Of a stretch of 64,000 nucleotides of DNA, positions 25,146-36,954 are shown one piece after another. The translations under genes were made by a program, and so were the position numbers. Under the pieces are notes generated by a model. That model ran no database searches and was not told where the DNA came from. It was given only the letters and a program-made list of their open reading frames with translations. Source of the DNA: Erythrocercus mccallii (Eukaryota > Chordata > Aves > Passeriformes > Dicruridae). Numbering within the stretch: the stretch's first letter is position 1; each line of letters starts with the position of its first letter. Where the stretch lies: the NCBI GenBank assembly GCA_013397435.1, contig VZRG01001672.1, positions 89,488-153,487 of the forward strand. Reading direction: 5' to 3'.

Positions 25146-25239
25146 ATTGGCAGCTCTCAAAATACTGCACACAGAAGATTATTGACAGCCAAATTAATCA
25201 GAAGTCAGGGAAAACAAACTGATTGGTTAAATGCAAGAG
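25146..25239 (+). other. Candidate internal exon, 94 bp
   Basis: A long pyrimidine tract ending in TTTTTTTCTCTTGTAG (a strong 3' splice site) immediately precedes 25146, and GGTAATGA-type sequence (a 5' splice site GT at 25240) follows 25239. The 94 bases between are open in frame 1 throughout (31 codons plus one base), while the other two frames contain stops. The peptide resembles nothing I know. It could equally be a non-coding RNA exon, or a conserved enhancer: it contains TGACAG, TTAATCA and GATTGG motifs. The splice sites are seen; exon status is inference. Confidence 0.22.
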
Positions 25240-26984
25240 GTAATGACATAATTGTTGAGTTAATCATGTCACTAACTCTTGAAACTTAAAGGATGCAGCA
25301 TTTCTGTAGCTAAGAAGGCATGTTGGATACTTAGTCTGTTCACTCGGTTTCTTTGCTAAGTGCGTAGTTAATTCTTCAAAAGAAAATTCAAGGATTTCCT
25401 TGTCCAAAGAGTTACAGAAATGTTTTTAGAACAATTTAGAACAGCTGAAGTGGGAGAGATGCCATGGTCCTGGTAATGTCCTCATCTGATTAAGTGTTTG
25501 GCAGGGATATAGAGGACTCTGGCCTGAATCAGGCTTCAGTAAAGACACACATTTGAAAAACATTCTCATTGCAGGGAAAGGTGCTGCTTGGCAGCATATC
25601 CTCTTTATTGAAAGATTTTCTTTTAGCTGTCTCTCAGCTGGTTAAACTAATATCCTTCATTCAAACAATGTGCTTAGATGTCATATTCTTGATAACTTGA
25701 TGAGACTTTTGCTTAGCTAGTGCCCAAGAAACCAGGATCTGAGATCTCTCAAATAATGTTTTGTTTCAAAAATTATGGATCTCAGAGAAAGGTTCTATCT
25801 CCCAATCCCCAAAGCCTGTTGGTTTGGCCATTCCTTGTATCTGATCAAGCAGGGAACAGGTAGCAGTTGTAGCTTCTTAGGTTAGTATCAGACACTCCTC
25901 CACCTTGTTGATGAGTATCTTTTCAACACAGAATAGATGACAAAGAGCAAAACAGAGAATCCCAAAGCCAATCTGTGATTTGAACATTTAGTAGAGAAGA
26001 AAAAATAGGATAATGAAAATTCATCAAGCCATGATTAGTATCCCACATCCAAGAAAAATCTTTAGGTTTTCAGCTGAATTGGACTACGGAGTACATCCTG
26101 CAGGGTTTTTTTGCATACAGAGGAATGCTGTATTTGCAGTGCTTATCCTATCACAGCCTCTAAACTACAGGAGCCTCATCTATCTGGTGCATCCTCCCTG
26201 TCTCTCCTTTGCAAAGGATTAGTCACCTGACGTTGTTGAGAGTGAGTCCCTCAAAGCAGAGGACAGGATGGTGTCACTGTGTGGGTGGATAAGTCAAGCT
26301 CAGTACATGAGCAGATAACTGTGAGTATACAAAAAACCTTGACACAGGAAGAATAAAAAAAAACACACCACCAGCATGGTGGATAAGTTTCACAGAACTG
26401 TATTTTCTGAATTAATCAAGGTGCTTAAAGACCACCTTCTCTACTTGTCTGAAGCATTTTCTGTGCTACTCTCCTTTCAGCTCTTTTTTTTTAGAATGGT
26501 CAAAATTGCCTCTGCACAAGTGAGAAAAGTGAGAGAAACATGCAACTTAGTCAATGTCCCTGGCAGTCCTGAAAGAGCTCTTTCCTTTTGCCCAGGTAAA
26601 ATGCTGAATATATGGAATGCAGTGGCTGCCAAAAAGAACAGGTTGAACATAGAGACAGAAATTCATTATACATAACTGTAGCATTCTGATATGTGATAAT
26701 AAGAAGGATTGAGAAAATATAAAAAAACTTTCATAGCCAGCAATGAAAATTATCTTCCAATAGACTGTATAGCAACAATCGGATGACTGTTTATAATTTT
26801 GCTTTATTTCCAAGATGAAATAATGTATGTTGGAAATTAAATACTCCAACTAGGTCAAGTAATTGCTCTCACTGCAAGCCTTCTATTAGCAGAAACAGAG
26901 CTACATCTGGGTGCCACTTCAAAGTAAATGAGCCAATTAACCAACCCACCATAAATTTCTACATCCTCCAGTTAGAGAAACCTC

Positions 26985-27037
26985 TGTGACTAAAGACAAC
27001 CAGGTAGTGTGACTAAAGACAACCAGGTAGTGTGACT
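26985..27037. repeat. 23-bp tandem repeat, 2.3 copies
   Basis: The unit TGTGACTAAAGACAACCAGG plus TAG occurs twice exactly (26985-27007, 27008-27030) and then starts a third time (TGTGACTAAG) before diverging. Exact identity of the two full copies points to a recent duplication or slippage. Confidence 0.9.
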
Positions 27038-29503
27038 AAGACGAAGGTGCAAGTAGAGTTCACAATAGTGGCTTATTCTAACTCATCAGAAATTACCTAT
27101 CACTTCATTATGCATGACTTATGCCACTCTCAGGTTCCACCAGTAGAAGAGTCATGCTTTTTTCACTTGCTGTTCTACAGTGTGTGTGCTCTCCATATAT
27201 GGTTCAAATGACCTAGACTTGCACTTGAGCTTCAAGCATTTCCAATTCTGTTCTTCTGCATCTATTTTTTTTTCTTTTGTTTTGTTTTGGGTTTTTTTAG
27301 TATTTGCCCAAGGGCAGAAACATACTAATCCTTACAAACATTCCGACCTTGTTTTTAATGAAAAGCCTTCTGAAAAAGTAGTATTCATTTCAAACTAGGT
27401 CTACTTTCAGATCTCGTGTTTCAAATGTGTTTCACTTGGCTTCCAAATTACACTTTTTTCTATTTCTCTGTGTGTGTTTTACAATCAATAATGATAACTT
27501 TTAAACAAAGTGTGTTTCTGTTCTTTATTTTGTCCTTTGAAGAGAACTTATGCAGCTATCATACATTGTTTGCCATTCATTCATCTGAACACTGATATGC
27601 AGTACATCCTTTTGTGCAGCTGGCATTACCTCTCTGGGCTGTCTCCAGCAACTGGTTAGCATTACCTTTTCCTTTCAAGAGCTAAGTGGATATATGGTAT
27701 TTTACTCTGACAGCTGGGCCATTATATTTGAGCCTTATTGGACTTGATAGTTACCTTTAGGAAATGTCTTTTTCAATTGTTTATTTTCAAAGTCTTTTGT
27801 CAGTTCAGACTGTGAAACACAAAGAATGCTGAAATTGTTAGTACTGATGCATCCATATGGGATAACAAAGTATTGGGGCATCACTGTTCTTCGGACATTT
27901 CAGGACGCTACTAGTATTATAGAGCCCCAAAAAGGAGAGAGAAAAGCTGATTTCAATTTCTTTAAAATATTTTTACTCTGCTTAATAAAGTTTGTGTATG
28001 TGGTGCCATTACATTTTTCAAGACTCCACAACTGCAATGACAAAACAAATGAAGTTGTGCCCACTCATGGCAATGAAGCACAGCCCCATACGTGAGAAAT
28101 GCATGAGAAAGGCTTACAGATGCCATATTGTTGTGGATATAGCAATTATCAACCTATATGGGCAGAATATTTTGTCATAATAAAGTAACCAACAAGAAGC
28201 ACACCCAATATTTTTTTAAATACTTTTCATGTCCCTGTACTTGATATTCATAACAAGCAGGTATGAAATTTGAGGATTGATTTGAGGATTGATTTGCAAG
28301 TACAAATCACTGGTTGCTACCTCTGTCTCCAGTTACACAGCTATGAATCTACCTGTTTGAGAATTATTAATGTCATCATTGAATTAGTGACTGGAAAGGG
28401 ATTTTGTTCACAGGAGAATTCCTGTAAAATCCATTCAAGGTAGGCAGCAATAAATGCAGCCCTAAGGGGAAGTAAAAGCCTGGCCTTGAAAGGCTTCTGT
28501 TTCTAAAATCTGTCAGAGAAACTTCTTTTCAAATTAAATAGCTAAATAAATCAGATTATCATGTGGGATTTTTCAATAGTTATTTACAACTAATGTACAA
28601 ATGTCATTCCAGGAAAAGCAGGTAGTTTATAGAGTTAATATTTTGATTCTCTTTTTTGTCCATGCTATTACATAGGAAAAGTCAAGACAGAGAAAAGTGT
28701 TTGAGCTCTTTTTCTTTACCTTGGCACCACTGTTTCATATAAAAGACAATGCAAAAAGGCATACTTACATTACTTGTGCAACCTATTCAGGTTACCCTGA
28801 AACTTGCTTGCTCCTCCATTTAATTCTAGAGTGTTCTGAGGATACACAAATCAGATTTTAGTTCTGAGAAACCTATTTTTTTTCTAGGCTTAGTTTTCTA
28901 ATTTTATGATCCTCACAGAACTGAAATTTGTTTCCTGTGGTTCCTGGAAAAAACCCAAGTGTCCACACCAATCCAACAGTGACAGGAAGAACTAATTATA
29001 TATTCTGAGGTATTATCTGATGCCCATCACCCCACTCAGTTCAGTGTCCTGTCCAAGACACTGAAGGGGCTACATCCCACAGGGAGAATCTGCCTAATAG
29101 GGTTGTCCTTGACTCCTGGACTGTTCCCATGCCAAGACAGTCAGCAAGAGAATTAGTCTTGTTGTTTCCACTCTGAAAAGGGGCAATAACATGCATTTCA
29201 AATTTTAATGAAATCTGGATTCATTCCTAAATGAAATAACAGCTTTTTATGAATCAAAACTAATAACATATAGAGAAAGGGCAATTTACTTTCAAAATAC
29301 AGGGGATGCCCTCAGATATGGCATTAATTTACCTTGTAGCATCAAACAGCATGGATTTGTGAGCTAAAAGGAATACTACAGTGTTTATTAATGTCTTCAA
29401 ATGATTTGGGTTTTAGATAACAGTTTTGGAATGTAGGGAAGAGATTTCAAGTTTGGAAACTGGCCTGAGTTTTTGATTGAAGGGATGTTGGACTGTTTAA
29501 TCA

Positions 29504-29586
29504 TCTCCCTTCTTCCTTTTGCCTTTTCTTCTTTCAGCATTTATCTCGTTCCTTCCCCCTTCCTTCCTTCCCTCCTTCCTCTCTTC
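29504..29586. repeat. Polypyrimidine tract with TTCC microsatellite
   Basis: Almost all bases are C or T on the plus strand, with CCTTCCTTCCTTCC repeats at about 29549-29580. Such mirror-symmetric pyrimidine tracts can adopt triplex structures, but no role is evident. Confidence 0.85.
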
Positions 29587-31212
29587 AAAGTATTGTAGAT
29601 ACACACATGCATACCGTGTGCTCCATGTTTTGTATTCCATTCATCTTTAAAATCTATTTGAATAAACCCAAAACCAAAGCTGTAGTGAACCTAACAAGCT
29701 GTGGAAAAGAAGTGAGCATTTACAGAATGGTTCACTCATACATAACCCAGAACAATAACATTTAATAAAGTGGAGATTATGAAACAAAAGGGCAACACTG
29801 GGCATTAAGCAGATGGAGAGAGCAGCAGGAGAGGCAACATTAGCATTCTGCAAGTCAACTTGGCAGCAGTAAGTTAATACCAGTAAGTCAATGGATCAAC
29901 AGGCAAAAGAAGGGCATACAGCCTTTCAACAACATCTAACCATATATTCAGTTATTGCAATTTAGAATTTCTTTCCTCCTTCCCTGTTTGTGTTAGTAAT
30001 TAGCATTTTTAATGTTTTTTAAGTAGTGGTGTTTCTCTCAGATTCAGCTTGTGTAGAAATGTTTCAGAAACTTCTAAAGAGGGCTTACTCATAGTTTACA
30101 ACACATAAACCTCTCCTACATAGAAAACTGTGACAACCAAGGTACTTGGGGAGGCACAGACAGTGCTGGAATTTTTTATGTATAGCTGTATAGCAACAAA
30201 CACCACAAACAGGCCTAAAAGGGCCCTGCTTTTATAGAAATTTCTACTTTTATTTTGTTTTAAACAGTCTGATGTGTATGTTTGAGTATAATAGCCAGGT
30301 AATTGTAAAATTCAGAATTTGGCCTTCTTAATACCTGTGTGGGAGAAGAAAATAATCACATCACAAAATGATGACAAAAGTTCTGAAATTAAAATGGGTG
30401 ATGGACACATGTCCCCAAAACATCGACACAACTGAATGTGACAAAATCATGTCTAAAAAGACAGGAGCTGGGGAATACAACTTCCCTTTTTACTTAGAGT
30501 ATTGTAGTGGGATTTTAGGTAAGTGCCAAAAGAACAAAGAGCACACCAGTAAATCTCAAGCTGCTAAGGAAGATCTAATTCTTTTTTTTAGTGTGCAGAC
30601 TTCTGATACCAAGTGTTTAAATCCTCTTCCAGAGACAACTGGCAGCAGGCCAAGGGGTAGGAGAGGAGCAAGTTCAAAGTTAAACACATCAGCATCATTA
30701 AAAATTGTATCTGGGGTCATGTAGCTGTGACCAAGCCCATGGGAATCTTCCTGAATTCCCTAAAAATAACCAATATGTATCAATGATGTAACAGAAATGC
30801 TAGTGCTTTCTTTTACAAGTTTTAAACCAAGTTTACTCACTTTTAGACCAAAAATATAAATATTAATCAATGTTTCACAGGCATCTGGAAGCACACTATA
30901 TTAAATACATTTACCTAATGGTGGTGTTGGAGAAGATCCATGTGTACACAACCACACCCAAATTTTAAAAATAAATAATTAGGCTTTGAAATCATAATGA
31001 AAATCACAAAATCTAAAAGTCACAGCTTCTCAAGAATCTGAATTTTGCCATATTGGTAAACATCTTTTGAAGAACATTGACTTTATATGTAATTTATTAG
31101 TAGAGCAAAGATAAATTGCACCATTTTTAGAGTACACTACTTTCACCTTCCAGGGCCTAGCAGCAACCTTTTATTTGCCTTCTCATGTCTTAAACAGTGA
31201 AAAGAGAGAAGT

Positions 31213-31567
31213 AGGAAAAAAATTGTTTTGAGAATTTCTGAGCCAATTAGAAATTTAAATTTAGGCTGAGTGTAATGTTTTGATTTATCTCACTATAGAT
31301 AGAAACTACTGATTGACCTGCTAATCAATCTGCCAATAGAGATATTCTGTATCTATGGATACTTATATGCACATGTATGCATATATATATATATATAGAG
31401 AGAGAGAGATAGGAAAAAAATTGTTTTGAGAATTTCTGAGCCAATTAGAAATTTAAATTTAGGCTGAGNAAACTACTGATTGACCTGCTAATCAATCTGC
31501 CAATAGAGATATTCTGTATCTATGGATACTTATATGCACATGTATGCATATATATATATATATATAG
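31213..31567. repeat. Near-identical 197-bp duplication containing an assembly join
   Basis: The segment at about 31213-31270 recurs at about 31410-31468, and 31303-31398 recurs at 31470-31565, with no mismatch that I can see. The second copy lacks 32 bases (31271-31302 of the first); exactly there stands the single undetermined base n at 31469. The two copies are separated by a TA/GA microsatellite. Either a true tandem duplication whose second copy was not fully sequenced, or a false duplication from two unmerged contig ends, would give this pattern. Confidence 0.9.
31469..31469. other. Undetermined base n, probable contig join
   Basis: The only non-ACGT character in the window. It sits where 32 bases present in the upstream duplicate are missing. 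It therefore most likely stands for a gap or forced join and not a single unread base. Confidence 0.9.
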
Positions 31568-31712
31568 ATATATACTTATGATTGTATATATATACATATA
31601 TATGTATGTGCATACATAGTTTATATAATGTGCATAGCTTGTATGTAGTATGTGCATAGTTGATATAATTTATATTGTTTATATTTTTAATGTATGCTAT
31701 ACATATAATATG
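31548..31712. repeat. TA-rich microsatellite region
   Basis: A TA dinucleotide run passes into TATATACATATATATG-type and GTATGTGCATA-type alternating purine-pyrimidine sequence. It probably caused the assembly difficulty just upstream. Confidence 0.85.
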
Positions 31713-34700
31713 TGACTGTGTTTCTTATTAAATGGCAACCCAAAATATTGTGATACTTTCTGAAAGCTTTCCCAAAGTTTTCCTAGTAGATAATGTTGTA
31801 GTAAGGACGGAGAGCTGCTCATGAGGAAAACACTATGTGTAAGGCTCACTCACTTTTTCAAATGGAGGACAGGGTGGTGCATGGAGAGTTTCAATCAAAC
31901 CATTGATAATAAGAAAAAATGAGTGATAATCTCTGCAGTGAAGAGTTAGGAAGAGTACTGATAGCATGTGACATATTTTTCACACCTTTTCAACATTCTT
32001 TAATCTTGAAATTTATTTTTTTCACCTATATATTCAAAATTTCCTTTAGTTTTCAGTTTGTACTACAGCTAATTCAATGCACCAATATTTCAAAATACAG
32101 CACCACTAAATGTTAAACATATAGTGTCAGAAATAAGGCAAAAAGGTTTTTTTATAGAAAAACTTTTTTTTGTATAACATATTTTCAGTACAATGAAAGT
32201 AAAACAGCCATGTCAAACACATTCTGTAAATGGCAAAATACCATCATTAAATCCACTTCACAACACATGATAGCTACATATTTGCATGTTAAATACTGAA
32301 TGTAGTAAAATGTAGTGCAATACTTTGGTCTACAGGGAATTCTAATTTCTGGGCACTTTGACTTGTACACAACAATTTGTAAGGCTTTCACAGTCAGCTA
32401 TGTCCAAATGAGCTGTATCACATTTAGTAGCAATTGATAATTTCTATATCAGAAGAAAAATGAGATTATTTTAAGTCTCAAGAACTGAAGATACTCAAAC
32501 ATCCTCACTCAAGATGCTTTTAACTAATTCACATTCACTGTTCACAAAATCAGTTAACCAAAGCAGAATTAGAATGTCTTTCAGGATAAAACATAAAATT
32601 GTTTTTATTATCTCAAGACTGCTCTTACATGATAGGGGGATAAGCACAGACATGAAAGTATGGGTTTATAATTTTGCACACAAGTGATACAATAATAAAC
32701 AATGTGCATGTAAATAAGGAGGTAAATGCACCTCCATTTACCAAGTAAAGAAGATGTTTATTTTCTTGAGACTTGAGCTAGACATTTATGTTACAGGATA
32801 AGCATGATTGAAGAATGTAAAGGATGGACAAAATTTTGGTAAGTTGAGAACTGGAGAATTTTATGAAAGGGTGTTGTTAACATATATCAACAGGTTTTTA
32901 ATTTCTGTCTGTTACCAGAAATGTAACCATGAAAGAATTTTCACATAAAACAGCTCTCCTACTGTTGTTGTCATTATCTCATATATATATCAACTTAATC
33001 ACACATCTTGGCTTGCTTGGGACTCTTCAGACTCTAGTTCTGCACAGCTCTGACTAGGCAAAGGCTGACACACATTGTGAAATGGTCACTGATTTTTTTT
33101 TCTTCTTTTAAAAAATTCATCCTTAAATTATTGGATTTCTCATCAGCAATATTAGTAATCTTACAGCAAATAAACCAGAAAGCATAAGAGAAGGAATCGA
33201 TGATTTGGAGGTTGAGAGCCTTGCCATGAAGTTATGTAATAGATTTTCTTTTGCCAGAAAAACTGGCCATAAAATTTCCTTTCATTGCTTTTTTTACCAT
33301 GGATGTTATTCATCAGCCATGCCAACTCATTTGCTTATTAGACTATAATGTTAACAAGAAAAAAAAAAGTGATCCTAGTTAACAATAATTCCCTTTTTTT
33401 GGCAGCTACATCTGAGCCAGTTTTTCTGCCAAATCTGATGGTCATACACATAAAAAGAACAAACCAGACAAACCCCTATGGGACAACTTTTCATTTTGTG
33501 AACAGCAATTAGGCATCCAATTACCATTAAACTATTCCGAAAACTGTTCACCCATAGCCCTTTCCCCTGTTTATACATTTGGAAATACAACAATATATTT
33601 TTTTATTCACTTTTTAAGCCTTGTGTATTTGGACTTCCTGGGGAAGATATGTTTTCATGCTTCCTCAAGGTTCCCAAATCCTTTATGTCTGTGTTCTGGA
33701 TTGCAAGAAGTAGCTGCAATCTGATTGTGACAATGGTACTTTGGATATGATGGTATTTTTTTCTGCATTCAGTCTTTAGCATCAATTATATTTTTCTCTT
33801 ACAGTCTCTTTGAGTTTTTTGTATTGCTTTGTTTTGTTTGCCACATCATCCCTTACATGCAGACACTGATGATGAGAGAAAAAGCAAGAGTTTGGAAAAT
33901 TAAAGTCTTTGTAACTCCAGGTGTGTTGTCAATTACTGCTCACTGTTGTTTTTAGTTTACCTTGGTTGCTAACAAGAATATGTAAGTGAAAAATAGACAA
34001 AACAAAAATCAATAGCTACCTGGATAAAAAAGAACAAAAGTTTTATTTTATGAGTACTTTGGAACTGGCAGCTTGAAGCATCAGCTGCCTGTTTGTTTTA
34101 CTATTATTTGTTTTAAATTTATATGTGTATGGGTGGGATGGAAGGCAACTTGTAGTACTTGTTCCTGATATGCTCATTATTTTATAAACTTGAGCTTGGT
34201 CCAAGTACAAGAAAAGATTCATTGTTCCTTGGATCATGAGAAGGAGAAGACTGTTCTGTGTCTATTTCTTTCCCTCCCTGGTAGCTGTAAAGTACTTCCT
34301 TCAATTGTGAGAAGGTCAGTCTCTCACAGAGATATCTTTACTTCTCGTACTGCCATGTTTTGTGTTAAGTGCAACAGTCAAATAGGACTCCCAGATTGCA
34401 CCTCTTGCTCCCAATGCACATCCAAACACCCATATATTTAATATTAATCTGCTAGTCATCATTCTCCCGGAAATGCCTCTTGTTCTATAGCTGCTTCTGT
34501 TATTTATTTTTGAGTACCAGAGGGCCAGAAGCAGTACCAAACCAGCACAACACTTTTTAGAAACAATCTAATCCAGGGAAAACAGAATAGCATGGAAGAC
34601 AAACCCATGCTTTTCATACAATAAGCACAAGCAGAAATGTTCTTGTTTTCAGATTTTCCTCAGACTGATCTCTAACCTCCAATCCCATTTTCTTCTCTCA

Positions 34701-36786
34701 GTATTAACATATTTGTACTTTGGTTACTAGTAAATATTGTATGCTGTGTCTTTCTCATAGAGCTAGCTATGAAGAAATACCTCTGGAAATGTACACAGGA
34801 AAAAGAAATAATGGAAAACTAATAGAATTATCTTCAGCTTATTTGAAATAAATTATTCAGAAAAATACTTCCTAGTTCCTAGCAGACAGGATAAAAAGCA
34901 GCTAATTGTTGAGGTGCTAAATGCACACCAATGTGGATTCTGTTTGGCTAGCTTTCCAGAGGATATACCTTTGGGAAAAATCTCACACTACAGGGGAACA
35001 TGAGACTGTCATTGTGTCCTTTCTGCCCTTTAAGTCTCTGAGAAAACCTTTAGCAGCTAAAAAAAGGCTCTGTAACTACAACTGAGAATAAGAGATATGG
35101 CTAATGGACCTACAGCTGACTAAACTCTTGTTCTCTTGGAGCAGACTAAATGCCTCCATTTCACAGCCACACCAGTGAAAGCCTTGGAAATCCCCTGCAG
35201 CTTCTGAATTCCTGAGAACAAAACACGTTTTGTGTTGTAACCCCACCTGGATTTCAGCTATCAAATGTAATACAGAATGCAGAGGCTGAACATGTGAAGG
35301 AATGAGTTTCTCAAAGGCTGAAAGGATTGTTGACAAAGTCTACAGTACAAACTTGGATATAATACTTGGCATTTACCTAGATAATTTCAGGGTATGACAT
35401 TAGCATGGGCATCTTTGTGTGAATTTTAGCCTGACCAATGTAAAAAGAAATGAAAAGCAAAAAAATTTTTTGATATACTTATAAATTCCAGACATTCTTT
35501 AATTACATTTTTCAAAGGCAAGAACTACAAAGTAAAATGGAAGCTGTTTACAGCTGGGTATCTATTTTACACACCTTTAGAAGGCAGTGTATTACATTCT
35601 TCAGAACCAGCTGGAAAACTAAGATTAAGCTTAACACTCTTCAGGATTAGTAAATACCTTGCTGGAGCTAGAAATTCTGCCCTCTAAAAACAGAACAGAC
35701 TAATGGTCTTTTCCAATGTAAGGGAAATTACTTCCAAACATCTCTTTATATACTGGATTTGGGCTGCTTTTTGAAAACATGCATCATAGATTCAGCTCAG
35801 GGTTCATGCCAAATTGCCAGGTCATTTAAATAGATGCTGTATGCTGTTATGCACTTAAAATTATTTACGATAGTTTTATAATTTCTTCAATCTGCTCTTT
35901 AACACTAACATGGTGGATAACCATTTACTCCAGAGAATCAACATATTTCCTTTATTTTCTTCTTGTGGAGAGAACATTATCAGGCATCAATGTAGCTGTT
36001 GTGATATTTCAGGGGATGTTTCATCTACATTGCAAATAGTTTGATTCTCTTTGTTTTGAATACTGTATTTGTTCTTTTTAATTCCCCTCTCTTTCATTTT
36101 TCTCTTTTGAGTTGTGCTCATACTGCTTTTTAACTAGCTTCCCAAGTTTCTGAGGCCTGAGCATTTAGTAGTTCACATTTGGGACCTGGTGAATGGCCTA
36201 TTTTGCTGGCTGAGGTACATAATGTGTGTAGCAGTACGGGCAATTAGGATTGATCAGAAATAACTGGTTTATGAGCCTCAGAAAATGTCAATCAAAATAG
36301 CTTTGGTCACTTTAGTATCAGTTAAGACTGTAGATATATGGAAATAATTTTACAATCATTAACTTTGCATGGTAGGCACAAGGGGAATGACTTAAGGAGA
36401 TAGCCTGAGAAGTTAAATTTGAAACTTTACTGCTTTTACTATGTTGTATAATTGCTTAGCTGCATGCCATCTGTTCCTCTTCCTCCCTCCAGGAAAAAGG
36501 GCATTACAGCCGAGCCAGCAGCAGGAAAGGGTAGAAACGGAATCCTATACATAGAAGAAAAATAGCAAGAAAAGCAATTGTAAATGTCAGCAATCAAACA
36601 CAAATCTATTTGGGGTTTTAAATCAGCACAATAAGAGATCTACTTCTCTTAGCCTCACATCCTCTTGCTTCTGGGGAAAACCCACAAGAGTAATAGGATA
36701 GTCCCAAGCTCACACTCCAACAGCTGCAAGGAAGTTCTGATGCCACAAATGATAAATCTTCCACCGAGAGACAAAAGACTACTCTT
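31713..36786. other. AT-rich single-copy DNA, no gene
   Basis: Open frames stay under 90 codons and overlap without pattern. No transposon, RNA gene or convincing exon was recognised. Confidence 0.55.
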
Positions 36787-36789
36787 AAG

Positions 36790-36795
36790 TTTATT
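36790..36795 (-). promoter_or_regulatory. AATAAA motif downstream of the candidate terminal exon
   Basis: TTTATT on the plus strand. It is meaningful only if the minus-strand exon candidate is real; AATAAA is common by chance in DNA this AT-rich. Confidence 0.2.
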
Positions 36796-36801
36796 CTTGT
36801 T

Positions 36802-36954
36802 TCATGAGACTTTAAAATGATCATCTAAACTAAATTCCCAATCCTCATTAAAAATATGCTTCTTAAGCTCTCTGACTGTATTTATTGACAATTTTGCTTG
36901 GTAAGTGTTTTTCAGTGCATGAAGTTCTTGCCTGGACAGCACATAGGTTCGTTT
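36802..36954 (-). other. Candidate terminal coding exon, 50 codons plus stop
   Basis: On the minus strand a TTCTTCAG acceptor-like sequence ends at 36955. It is followed in phase by 50 codons and a TGA stop at 36802-36804. The peptide begins KRTYVLSRQELHALKNTYQA and ends NEDWEFSLDDHFKVS; it is rich in charged and helix-forming residues, unlike the Phe/Ser-rich noise frames around it. AATAAA on the minus strand (36790-36795) lies only 6 bases after the stop. The frame stays open upstream to 37149 (115 codons in all), so the exon could be longer. I cannot name the protein, and no partner exon was found. A decayed retrocopy or chance are alternatives. Confidence 0.22.

Larger units (their letters stand above)
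25240..31212. other. AT-rich single-copy DNA, no gene
   Basis: No gene or transposon is recognised. It contains a 23-bp tandem repeat at 26985-27037, a 13-bp doublet near 28270-28295 (GAGGATTGATTT twice), and a pyrimidine-rich TTCC tract at 29504-29586. A plus-strand frame of 118 codons (30368-30724) is not recognised. Confidence 0.55.
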
